DNA of 6,959 nt from an uncultured Streptomyces sp. (GTDB taxonomy: Bacteria; Actinomycetota; Actinomycetes; Streptomycetales; Streptomycetaceae): NCBI GenBank assembly GCA_946480485.1, contig CAMLJW010000288.1, positions 1-6,959 of the forward strand. Direction: 5' to 3'. The notes under the pieces are model-generated. The model searched no databases and was not told where the DNA came from. It worked only from the letters and a program-made list of their open reading frames with translations. Of this stretch, positions 1-5,774 are shown piece by piece; positions within the stretch are counted from its first letter, which is position 1, and each line of letters starts with the position of its first letter. The position numbers and the translations under genes are program-made.

Positions 1-608
1 GTATGCCTGACTCGATCTACTTTGACAGAGAGGGGTCGGAGCTCAGGGGCGGAGTAACGCGCGGTGTATTCCGGCCGCCCGGCCGCGCTCGAGTAGGACA
101 GGTTGTCAGTGTCGATGAGCCATACACGGTCACGAGCGGCTGACTCGGAGACGAAGACGTTGTTCGGCGACGGGTCTTGGTAGACGAGACCGCGGGCATG
201 GAGCGACGCCAGGGTTCCGGCGAAGCGTGCCAGCACGTGCAGTCGGCGGCGCAGCCCACCGGTGTCCCGATAGTGCTCGACGGGACTGACACCGTTGGGG
301 ACAGAGGCAAGCCGGCCGAGCGGCACCATGCCCTCGATCAGATCCATGACGTACCCCGTGTGGGGCTGCACCAGGGTGTCGATCGGTCGGGCCAGCGGCA
401 GGCCGTCCAACGGTAACCTGCGTACCACTCGCAACCTGTGTGCCCAGGCGTCTGACTGCTCCGGACTCGACTGGTTGAGCAACTTCACGGCGTGCCGACT
501 CCCGGCAACCTCGTATACGGCCCCCTGCCCGCCGCGGCCGAGTTCACGGACGAGTTGCAAGGTCGCGCCGCTCTCCGTCCGGACTTTGAGTGGTAGATCT
601 ATGAGCAC
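1..608 (-). CDS. Serine/threonine protein kinase-like protein of a TerY-P triad (partial, C-terminus outside window)
   Basis: Predicted cytosolic protein kinase and third gene of the triad; 202 residues are visible and the frame runs off the left edge. Kinase marks in order: glycine-rich loop GRGGQGAVYEV (24-34), lysine in HAVKLL (K42), hinge-like GYVMDLIEGM (85-94), catalytic loop HARGLVYQDPSPNNVFVS (137-154), and SAPEL (186-190) as the APE motif. D145 and N150 fill the catalytic Asp and Asn places. The usual HRD reads YQD and DFG reads DTD (166-168), so the family is divergent but keeps its key acidic residues. The GTG at 608 was chosen because an in-frame TGA lies just upstream (615-617) and an AAGGA ribosome site (618-622, reverse) sits nine bases away, overlapping the stop codon of the phosphatase gene. 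Only 12 bases separate the two genes, so they are surely cotranscribed. Targets are unknown. Confidence 0.88.
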   Translation of the reverse strand, partial: MLIDLPLKVRTESGATLQLVRELGRGGQGAVYEVAGSRHAVKLLNQSSPEQSDAWAHRLRVVRRLPLDGLPLARPIDTLVQPHTGYVMDLIEGMVPLGRLASVPNGVSPVEHYRDTGGLRRRLHVLARFAGTLASLHARGLVYQDPSPNNVFVSESAARDRVWLIDTDNLSYSSAAGRPEYTARYSAPELRPLSVKVDRVRH

Positions 609-620
609 TCGGCTTCATCC

Positions 621-1340
621 TTACTCGGACCAGTGCAGGGCCAGGGTCTTGTCGTCGAAGTGGCCGGGGGTGGGCCAAGCGCGTAGTTCGGAGCACAGCC
701 GTCTGTGCTGCTCGATCGGTGGCAGCGGCTCGATCGCCCGTCTCAGGTAGGTGATGAGCCCGCCGAGGCGTTCAGGCTGGAGGTCGTCGGAGACGCCGTC
801 TGTTGCCAGCAGGATCCGGAAACCTGGTGGAGGAAGGGAGAATTGCCTGCTGAACCACACTGGCTGGCGGCCGTCGATGCCCAGCGCGTCTGTCTCGTTG
901 GAGAATCCGGTTCGGTCCACCACGAGCGGCTCGATCTCCTGGTGCGTCGCGAGTGCGATCAGTCCGTCACCGACCTGACCCATCAGCACGGCACCGGATG
1001 GATGGACGAGTGAGAGCAGCATAGTGGTACTGCACTCGACCGGCTCCCGGGGTGCGATCTCTCGCTGCCAGTGCGCCTGGATGCGTACGAACAGCTTTGC
1101 GGGATCCGGCATGTCAGGCACCGCGAGTTCCCTGACAGCGCGATGCGCGGCGCGGCAGACCGCCAGCGCGCCGAGGCGGCTGTGTGGGCGGGACCCCATG
1201 CCATCGGCAACGACCACCAGTGAGCCGAACCGGCCCGCGGCACCGTGCCACATATCCTGTTTGGGTATGTTCCCGCGTCGATGTGCCGGACCACGGACAG
1301 AGGCGCCGAGCCACGTGCGCGCCGACGAATGGACGGGCAC
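621..1340 (-). CDS. PP2C-family protein phosphatase of a TerY-P triad
   Basis: Predicted metal-dependent Ser/Thr phosphatase, 239 residues, a single PP2C domain with no membrane segment. Visible motifs (numbered from the GTG): QD29 near the N-terminus, VVVADGMGS (42-50) with metal-ligand D46, ECSTTML (102-108), GQVGDG (121-126), LLATDGVSDDL (177-187) with D181, and FDDKTLALHW (228-237) with D230. All expected metal-binding aspartates are present, so it should be active. It would oppose the adjacent kinase, acting on the kinase, the vWA protein or an unseen target. Start choice: GTG at 1340 lies one base after the vWA stop. A TTG at 1355 would add five residues and overlap the vWA gene by 14 bases. 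Neither has a clear ribosome site, which fits translational coupling. The start is the only weak point; the family call is firm. Confidence 0.9.
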   Translation of the reverse strand: MPVHSSARTWLGASVRGPAHRRGNIPKQDMWHGAAGRFGSLVVVADGMGSRPHSRLGALAVCRAAHRAVRELAVPDMPDPAKLFVRIQAHWQREIAPREPVECSTTMLLSLVHPSGAVLMGQVGDGLIALATHQEIEPLVVDRTGFSNETDALGIDGRQPVWFSRQFSLPPPGFRILLATDGVSDDLQPERLGGLITYLRRAIEPLPPIEQHRRLCSELRAWPTPGHFDDKTLALHWSE

Positions 1341-1341
1341 G

Positions 1342-2013
1342 TCAGTCGATGACAATGTCGGCCGTGCGGTCAGCGAGAGGCGGTGGCGGGAAGTCGGTCT
1401 GGTCCCCTGTGGCCCGCTGACTGACGCTCATGGTCAGCCAGTTGAAGAACTCAACGATGCGATGTGCGTTCTCGGCACGGGACACGCCCTCTGTGCCATC
1501 GCTGGCGAACCGCTCGAGTACGCCCATCGCTTCCGCATCGAGGTCGTTGCCAATAGCAACCGAGAACCTCGTTGCTTTGCTGGCCCGGGGCGCCGCCAGG
1601 AGCTGCCGCAACGGATCTTCCCAGTCGTCGTTCGGTAGCCCGTCCGACAGCAGAACGATGACCGGTTTGGCCGAGCGGCTCGGTATTTGCGCCCGGTCCT
1701 CGAGCAGTTCGTGCGCGATGGTGAACGCTCGTCCGAGCGGCGTCCTGCCAGCAGCGGGCATGTCGCGCCATGAGAAGTCGCGAGCGGGGGTGAGCGGGTG
1801 ATGTATTCGAGCGGTGTCGCCGCCGAACGTCACCACGCCGACAGCGATCTCGTAGCTGGGCTCGTCAAGTTCGGTAAAGGACCGGACCATCTCACTGACA
1901 CTGCGGTTGAGTGTTTCGATCTTCGACTCGTGGGCCATGCTGCCGCTGACATCGGCGAGTAAGAGAATGGGAAGTTGTCGTGGTGTTGCGGCGACGAAGT
2001 CTTTGAGAGGCAT
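1342..2013 (-). CDS. TerY-like von Willebrand factor A domain protein
   Basis: 223-residue protein made almost entirely of a vWA domain. The metal-ion-dependent adhesion site is complete: DVSGSM (21-26, giving D21, S23 and S25), T91 in GRTPLG, and D124 in VLLSDGLPND (120-129). There is no signal peptide or membrane helix, so it is cytosolic. vWA proteins of this type (TerY) bind partner proteins through the metal site and are the scaffold or sensor of TerY-P triads; the ligand here is not known. The frame extends upstream to an ATG at 2076, but the ATG at 2013 is preferred because an AAGGA ribosome site lies five bases before it and the core strand LPILLLADVSGS then begins near residue 14, as is usual. 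It is first in the operon, followed directly by the phosphatase and then the kinase. Codon third positions are less GC-rich than typical Streptomyces genes, hinting at acquired DNA. Confidence 0.88.
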   Translation of the reverse strand: MPLKDFVAATPRQLPILLLADVSGSMAHESKIETLNRSVSEMVRSFTELDEPSYEIAVGVVTFGGDTARIHHPLTPARDFSWRDMPAAGRTPLGRAFTIAHELLEDRAQIPSRSAKPVIVLLSDGLPNDDWEDPLRQLLAAPRASKATRFSVAIGNDLDAEAMGVLERFASDGTEGVSRAENAHRIVEFFNWLTMSVSQRATGDQTDFPPPPLADRTADIVID

Positions 2014-2024
2014 CAAAATCCTTC
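2012..2024 (-). promoter_or_regulatory. Ribosome binding site deciding the vWA start
   Basis: On the minus strand GAAGGA precedes the ATG at 2013 by about five bases (plus coordinates about 2019-2024). No similarly good site precedes the upstream in-frame ATG at 2076, so the shorter protein is favoured. Confidence 0.6.
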
Positions 2025-2115
2025 GGTCTCCCGGCATGCCCGGTACCCGCGCGTCCTGGCGGTAGGGCGCCCTCAAGCGGCAGCGATGTCGAAAATCTGT
2101 GACGGTGGTGCGAGA

Positions 2116-2143
2116 AACCTACCGGTCCTTACTCGTGCCGCAA
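2116..2143 (-). promoter_or_regulatory. Candidate promoter of the vWA-PP2C-kinase operon
   Basis: Minus strand TTGCGG (2138-2143), 16 bases, then TAGGTT (2116-2121). TAGGTT fits the actinobacterial housekeeping -10 pattern TANNNT well; TTGCGG keeps only the TTG of the -35. Transcription would start near 2109 and leave a leader of roughly 95 bases before the vWA ATG at 2013. This is the best match seen in the gap but rests on pattern only. Confidence 0.35.
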
Positions 2144-2212
2144 GGCTGTTCCGACTTTTTTGTCGTGTTGTTCGGCCGCCTCGTGATGGGCGCCGGTTCC
2201 GCGCCCCGCGAT

Positions 2213-2232
2213 GCTAGAATGACCTTTCTAGC
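2213..2232. promoter_or_regulatory. Perfect 7-bp inverted repeat, possible operator
   Basis: GCTAGAA (2213-2219), six bases, TTCTAGC (2226-2232). The arms are perfect and AT-rich against GC-rich surroundings, which makes chance less likely. It lies about 70 bases upstream of the candidate -35 of the minus-strand triad operon and just before the start-less plus-strand frame at 2218. It could be a regulator binding site or a short hairpin; no regulator gene is recognised nearby except the RHH antitoxin. Confidence 0.35.
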
Positions 2233-2529
2233 CGCCTTGTCTTAATTGTCGCCCGATGCTCAGCAGTCCCGTCGTATGGCGGAAGCCACGACAATTGGCG
2301 TTGGCCGGAAGGGCATGACCTCACGAACCGCGACGGCGAACGTGCGAGTCGGACGCTGGGCTGGTTCGTCGACGGCCGCAGCCCGACGGGCGAAGGCCGT
2401 CTCAGGCCGGCCAGCGCATACCACGGTCCGGATCGCGCCGATCCCACTCGTCCGGATGTGCTCGGCGTGGGGCTGCGATCCTCTTGCGTCAAAGCCCTGG
2501 ACATGCAGACCGCACCACAGGTGAGTTGA
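2218..2529 (+). pseudogene. Start-less open frame, possible 5'-truncated gene remnant
   Basis: This plus-strand frame is open from just after a TAG at 2215-2217 to a TGA at 2527-2529 (about 103 codons). It has no ATG, GTG or TTG in its first 75 or so codons, so it cannot be an ordinary gene as it stands. From about 2275 the codons look actinobacterial, with very few AGA, ATA, CTA or GTA, and the product has protein-like stretches such as RTLGWFVDGRSPTGEGRLR and RPDVLGVGLRSSCVKALDM. Base composition by codon position over 2281-2520 is about 72, 60 and 72 percent GC, a weak signal that fits the opposite strand equally well. No family is recognised. It may be the tail of a gene lost by rearrangement, or noncoding. 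Confidence 0.22.
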
Positions 2530-2600
2530 CGGGGTCCTGGACGTTTGTTGGGAGGGGGAGGGGCTAATCAACACACCCGCGCCGTCCTGAACCGTCAGTT

Positions 2601-2627
2601 GGCTCGTCGGCCTCGCCGATGCGAGCC
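2601..2627 (-). terminator. Hairpin downstream of the nuclease-like gene
   Basis: GGCTCG-TCGGC (2601-2611), loop CTC, GCCGA, a two-base bulge, CGAGCC (2622-2627): eleven pairs with one bulge. It lies about 100 bases past the stop codon of the 2725-3780 gene on the minus strand. There is no T-run after it, which is common for actinobacterial terminators but leaves the role unproven. Confidence 0.35.
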
Positions 2628-2724
2628 CTGCCGTGATGCGGCCGGGGGCCGGCACGTGGCGACAGGGAGACTGACCTGCCAACGCGCCTTGTGCAGCTGG
2701 GGATGTTCCGGTACGTCCGACCGA

Positions 2725-3780
2725 TCAGCCTGCGCGCCGCTGGCCACCCTTCAATCGCTGGGCCATATCGGTGAACATCCCGCATCCCGAGAGAAGTGCC
2801 GTGACCCGTACCAGCAGGTGCCGATCCACGAAGGGGTTGAGGGAGAAGCGCAGTTCGGGCACCCGACTGCGGGTACTGACGGTCATGCCGCCCACGGCGA
2901 GGAACGCGTCGCCGAGTTCCCAGAGGGCATCGAACACCTCTGGCCAGCACCGGAGATCCGGCAGGTCGTTACCGCTCAGGTCGACGATCAGCACGGTCGG
3001 CATCAGCTTCGCCTGGCGCTGCTTCCGCTTCTCTCGGAGCACGCTGGCAGCCACGTCCTGCGCCATCGCGATCACGTGAGGGCTGTTGAACGGAGCCGAC
3101 ATGCTCGTGTAGCCACGGTCGCGGCTGACTTGAATCGACAGCCAGGAAGCCGGAATGCCGTCTTCGGGCCGTGCCGGGGAAGCTTCGACTCGCAGGTAGG
3201 AGACTCCAGGTCTGCCGCCGGCCGGGAGAAACGCCTCGATGATCGCATCCCGGACGCTTGCCCTGATGGACACGGGAGGAACCGGTTTTGTCCGGATACT
3301 CACGGCCGCGGGCAGGCCACGGGCCCGAAGCCCTCGGCTCAGGGTGTGACTGAGGGCGGTCACACTCTTCGGGTGTCGGGAGCCGATCTCGATGCCGAAG
3401 GTCTCCTGCCCGCACTGCAGCAGCAGATCGGGCCCCTGGTCGGTGTTGAACCGGAACGGAACGCCGGCCTGGGCCAGATGCGAGGCAACCGTCAGTTCGG
3501 CGAGGTGGGTTCGGAAGAACTGCATGCCCGCCTCGCTCATGTCCGTGAACGCGCGAAAGTCCCGGCGCTTGCCGTCCAGCCCCACGAGCGCCGCTGTCTC
3601 CAGAATGGTCAGTGTCTGCTCCACGGCCACCAGGATGGGGTTGTTCCACCAAGCGACGGCGACGCTGGGGTGCAAGCCTGGTCGGCGGTACTCGAAGTAC
3701 CAGCGCAGCGGGTGGGACTTCGCAGCGTCCAGCCACCTTCGAAGGACTGGTAGATCACCGTTGCTGTTCTGCGGGTTCAC
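2725..3780 (-). CDS. Hypothetical protein with a probable PD-(D/E)XK nuclease-like core
   Basis: 351-residue soluble protein that I cannot place in a named family. The centre has the layout of a restriction-endonuclease fold: a helix with E95 (RTHLAELTVASHLAQAG, 90-106), then GPDLLLQ (116-122, D118), then FGIEIGSRH (128-136, E131). In active PD-(D/E)XK enzymes the last motif would be E-x-K; here a glycine (G133) stands where the lysine is expected, so the site may be altered or inactive. The N-terminal 90 residues are aromatic-rich and the C-terminus is basic, with a charged stretch REKRKQRQAK that could bind nucleic acid. The start is GTG at 3780; no ribosome site fits, and TAGCAT lies exactly six bases upstream, suggesting a leaderless mRNA. 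It stands alone on the minus strand, 711 bases before the vWA gene. A role as an effector near the triad is only inference. Confidence 0.7.
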   Translation of the reverse strand: MNPQNSNGDLPVLRRWLDAAKSHPLRWYFEYRRPGLHPSVAVAWWNNPILVAVEQTLTILETAALVGLDGKRRDFRAFTDMSEAGMQFFRTHLAELTVASHLAQAGVPFRFNTDQGPDLLLQCGQETFGIEIGSRHPKSVTALSHTLSRGLRARGLPAAVSIRTKPVPPVSIRASVRDAIIEAFLPAGGRPGVSYLRVEASPARPEDGIPASWLSIQVSRDRGYTSMSAPFNSPHVIAMAQDVAASVLREKRKQRQAKLMPTVLIVDLSGNDLPDLRCWPEVFDALWELGDAFLAVGGMTVSTRSRVPELRFSLNPFVDRHLLVRVTALLSGCGMFTDMAQRLKGGQRRAG

Positions 3781-3792
3781 GCTCCGATGCTA
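3781..3792 (-). promoter_or_regulatory. -10 element for a probable leaderless transcript
   Basis: Minus-strand TAGCAT (3787-3792) is followed by six bases and then the GTG start codon at 3780. That spacing would put transcription start on the G of GTG, the arrangement seen in the many leaderless actinobacterial genes. No convincing -35 is seen. The lack of a ribosome binding site supports the idea. Confidence 0.4.
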
Positions 3793-3860
3793 GGAAAGAC
3801 AGAGCCCCTGCGGCGACAGGGTTACTGAAGAGACTCCTGATGTGCGCTGCAGCAGAAACG

Positions 3861-3893
3861 GTGACGACCCACGAAACCGTGAGCGTTCGTCAC
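3861..3893. repeat. Inverted repeat in the gap between the nuclease-like and PIN genes
   Basis: GTGACGA (3861-3867) and TCGTCAC (3887-3893) form perfect 7-bp arms, with an inner ACG/CGT pairing in the 19-base spacer. It lies upstream of the nuclease-like gene's promoter and downstream of the PIN toxin gene, so it may be a regulator site or part of a transcript end. Confidence 0.3.
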
Positions 3894-3899
3894 ACTGAC

Positions 3900-3917
3900 G
3901 GCCTGTTCGGGCAGGCC
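3900..3917 (-). terminator. Hairpin downstream of the toxin-antitoxin operon
   Basis: GGCCTG (3900-3905), six-base loop, CAGGCC (3912-3917), about 105 bases past the PIN gene's stop on the minus strand. Short, GC-rich, without a T-run; a weak terminator candidate separating the TA operon from the nuclease-like gene. Confidence 0.3.
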
Positions 3918-4023
3918 ATGCGCGGGCGAGAGCATGGGGCGCCGAGCACATCGGGCCGAAGGGTGGCCGCAATCACAAGCGTTGCCGGCGCTGTGCCCCA
4001 ACTCCTCAGGGGTGATGAACAGA

Positions 4024-4437
4024 TCAGATCTTGATCACCGTTACGCGTCTGCCGCACAGCATGGTGAGGTCCTCGGGGTCGGAGGTGAGGATCGTGATGG
4101 GGCCGGGGGCGGCGAGGGCGGTGGCGCTGAGCATGGCGTCGATGGCGTACTTGTGGCCGTGCAGCCCGGCGTCGGCGAGGAGGGCGGCGGCGTGGCGGGC
4201 GAGGGGCTCGGTGACCGGTTCGACGATGAGGCGGGAGAGGGTCCATTCCAGGGCGGGGCGGTTGATCCGAGGGTGGACCACTTCCACGAGGGTGGCTGCC
4301 GAGGTGATCACGCGCAGGTCGTCGGCGCGGGCGAGGGCGAGCCAGCCGGTGACTGTGCGGTCGCGCAGGACGGCCTTGGCCAGTCCCTCGCTGTCGAGGA
4401 CCAGGGTGCCGCCGGGGATGGCGGGGGAGCGGGTCAC
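4024..4437 (-). CDS. PIN-domain toxin (VapC-like ribonuclease)
   Basis: 137-residue single PIN domain, the expected length for a VapC-type toxin, predicted to be a metal-dependent RNase. The four acidic positions are present: D15 in TLVLDSEG (11-18), E52 in SAATLVEVVHP (46-56), D100 in HKYAIDAMLSAT (95-106), and D120 in ITILTSDPEDL (114-124). The GTG start at 4437 overlaps the antitoxin stop codon as GTGA, so translation is coupled and antitoxin is made first, the usual toxin-antitoxin order. The cut RNA (tRNA, rRNA or mRNA) cannot be told from sequence. It looks intact and active. Such pairs commonly stabilise mobile elements and may add phage defence; either is possible here. Confidence 0.9.
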   Translation of the reverse strand: MTRSPAIPGGTLVLDSEGLAKAVLRDRTVTGWLALARADDLRVITSAATLVEVVHPRINRPALEWTLSRLIVEPVTEPLARHAAALLADAGLHGHKYAIDAMLSATALAAPGPITILTSDPEDLTMLCGRRVTVIKI

Positions 4438-4697
4438 GCGGCGTTCGCCCCGCCTTGTGTCTGCTGCTGGCGGGCTTGGTGGAGCTGGTCGCGCAGGGCC
4501 TGGATCTCCTCGTCTGTGACGGGCCCGTGCTTGGCCTCGGCGACCTGGATGAGTTCGCTGAGGTTGTCGCGTTCGATCTGGCGGGCGACGGCGGCGGCGA
4601 CGTAGGCGGACAGGCCGGAGGGGCCACTGCGGGCCTTGGCGGCTTCCGCGATGTCGCGCGGCATGGTGATCGAGTACTTGCCGGTAGGCTCACTCAT
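4434..4697 (-). CDS. Ribbon-helix-helix antitoxin paired with the PIN toxin
   Basis: 87-residue protein. The N-terminal half fits a ribbon-helix-helix DNA-binding domain: strand KYSITMP (7-13), helix DIAEAAKARS (15-24), turn GPSGLS, second helix AYVAAAVARQIERDNL (31-46). The C-terminal part, rich in Q, E and A (about 60-80), is helical and probably wraps around the toxin. It should neutralise the PIN toxin and repress its own operon. Start: ATG at 4697 with AGGA eight bases upstream. The frame is open further upstream to 4892, but that extension is unlike the family and crosses the promoter region. The TGA overlaps the toxin's GTG by four bases. The divergent integrase gene begins about 170 bases away, so repeats in between are the likely operator. 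Confidence 0.88.
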   Translation of the reverse strand: MSEPTGKYSITMPRDIAEAAKARSGPSGLSAYVAAAVARQIERDNLSELIQVAEAKHGPVTDEEIQALRDQLHQARQQQTQGGANAA

Positions 4698-4704
4698 GAC
4701 ACTT

Positions 4705-4728
4705 ATCCTACCTCTGATCCTCCTCTCA
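4705..4728. promoter_or_regulatory. Tandem ATCCT(A)CCTCT repeats, candidate antitoxin operator
   Basis: ATCCTACCTCT (4705-4715) is followed at once by ATCCTCCTCT (4717-4726), the same word less one A. Ribbon-helix-helix antitoxins usually bind paired short repeats in the promoter of their own operon, and this pair sits 8 to 31 bases upstream of the antitoxin ATG, overlapping its ribosome site. The reading as an operator is inference. Confidence 0.33.
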
Positions 4729-4865
4729 AACTCCGTGAAGGGCGCGAACCGCAGCTCGCTTCCATGTGCACTCCGACATTGCCTGAGGGGGAATGACGGA
4801 GCTTCTGGGGTGCCATTGCCGCCTGAGGGTGGCGCGTTCACCTGATCAGAGAGGTGGTGGGCGCC

Positions 4866-5774
4866 ATGAGGTATTCGGCATATCAGGTGCACGGCGTCCC
4901 TGAGAGGCGACGTGGTGCCAGGATCGTCAGCGCAGGGCGGCCGGGCAGGGCCCGTCGTGCGTCAGGGACGGCGGACGTCCGAGCGCTGGCCGATGAACTG
5001 GGATCCGCGCTTGTCCAGGCCGTCCGGCGAGGCGTCGCGAATGAGCCGGTCTCTGTGGGGACGGGCGATGGCGCGCCCCTGGGGCGCGCGGCCCCGATCA
5101 GTTGGTACGCCTTCGCGCTCGAGTATCTGGGGATGCGCTGGCCGCAGATCGCGGCGAAGACCCGGAATGAGACCAACGACGCACTGTGCGCGATCACCGA
5201 GGCGATGCTCCGGGACATGCGGGGCCGCCCGAGCGACGACCTGCTGCGGCGTGCGCTGCGGGACTGGGCGTTCGTGGTGCCCCGGCCCGAGTCACGCGGT
5301 ATGCCGACCGACGTGCGGCTGGCCCTGCGCTGGGTGGCGGGAGCGTCTCGTCCACTGACCGATCTGCTGTATCCGGCCGTGATGCGGGCCGTACTGGAGG
5401 CCCTGCGCCTCAAGCAGGACGGCACGGTCGCAGCCGCCGAGACTCAGCGGCACAAGCGCATGACCCTCGTGAACGCGGTGCGGTACGCGATCGAGCAGGG
5501 CGGACTTCGCACCGACCCGATGGCCACCGTCAACTGGCGGATCGCCAAGACCGTCAAGCAGGTCGATCCGCGTGTGGTCGCCAACCCCACCCAGGCCCGC
5601 TGCTTGCTCTGCGCGGTCTCCTACGTCGGCAGCTACCGGCGGGCCCGCGGACGGCGGCTGGTGGGGCTGTTCGCCGGCATGTACTACGCCGGGCTGCGGC
5701 CCGAGGAGGTGGTCGCGGTGACCCTGCCGGACTGCGTCTTGCCCGCGGAGGGCTGGGGCAAGGTGAATCTGCAC
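4866..5774 (+). pseudogene. Truncated tyrosine recombinase (site-specific integrase), C-terminal catalytic part lost
   Basis: About 303 residues match the N-terminal and early catalytic part of an actinobacterial tyrosine integrase. Helices around 75-120 (SWYAFALEYLGMRWPQIAAKT) and the stretch TQRHKRMTLVNAVRYAIEQG form the core-binding region. MYYAGLRPEEVVAV (272-285) carries the first catalytic arginine, R278, and DCVLPAEGWGKVNLH follows. After nucleotide 5774 the frame is the antisense of a nucleotidyltransferase gene and stays open by chance to 6317. The H-x-x-R box and the catalytic tyrosine are absent, so recombinase activity is lost. ATG at 4866 is the preferred start; a GTG at 4854 is possible. 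Integrases of this type often integrate at tRNA genes, and this one points toward tRNA-Arg(CCG) at the right edge. It is probably the relic that brought in the element. Confidence 0.82.

Noticed and set aside
295..750. Plus-strand frames across the kinase and phosphatase region
   Set aside because: Antisense to genes with complete kinase and PP2C motifs; no independent support.
2550..2563. G-rich run GGGAGGGGGAGGGG as a G-quadruplex
   Set aside because: Only three G-tracts are separated by single A bases, so a three-layer quadruplex cannot form; nothing else marks the site.
2260..2682. 140-codon minus-strand frame in the 2014-2724 gap
   Set aside because: It contains rare codons (AGA, ATA, GTA), matches no family and crosses a G-rich run; codon-position composition does not favour it over the opposite strand.
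2545..3753. 402-codon open frame on the plus strand
   Set aside because: It is antisense to the 351-residue nuclease-like gene, has low-complexity content (H, Q, R, G) and no recognisable domain; the minus-strand frame has coherent motifs.
3840..4034. Possible 64-codon plus-strand gene starting at an ATG at 3840
   Set aside because: Weak ribosome site, poor GC third-position bias (about two thirds), no known motif, and overlap with the PIN gene's end.
3934..4605. Glycine- and alanine-rich plus-strand open frame
   Set aside because: Antisense shadow of the PIN toxin and antitoxin genes; composition is that of reversed GC-rich codons.
3890..4693. 267-codon minus-strand frame rich in R, P and H
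   Set aside because: Out-of-frame shadow of the RHH-PIN operon; proline and arginine repeats are typical of the wrong frame.
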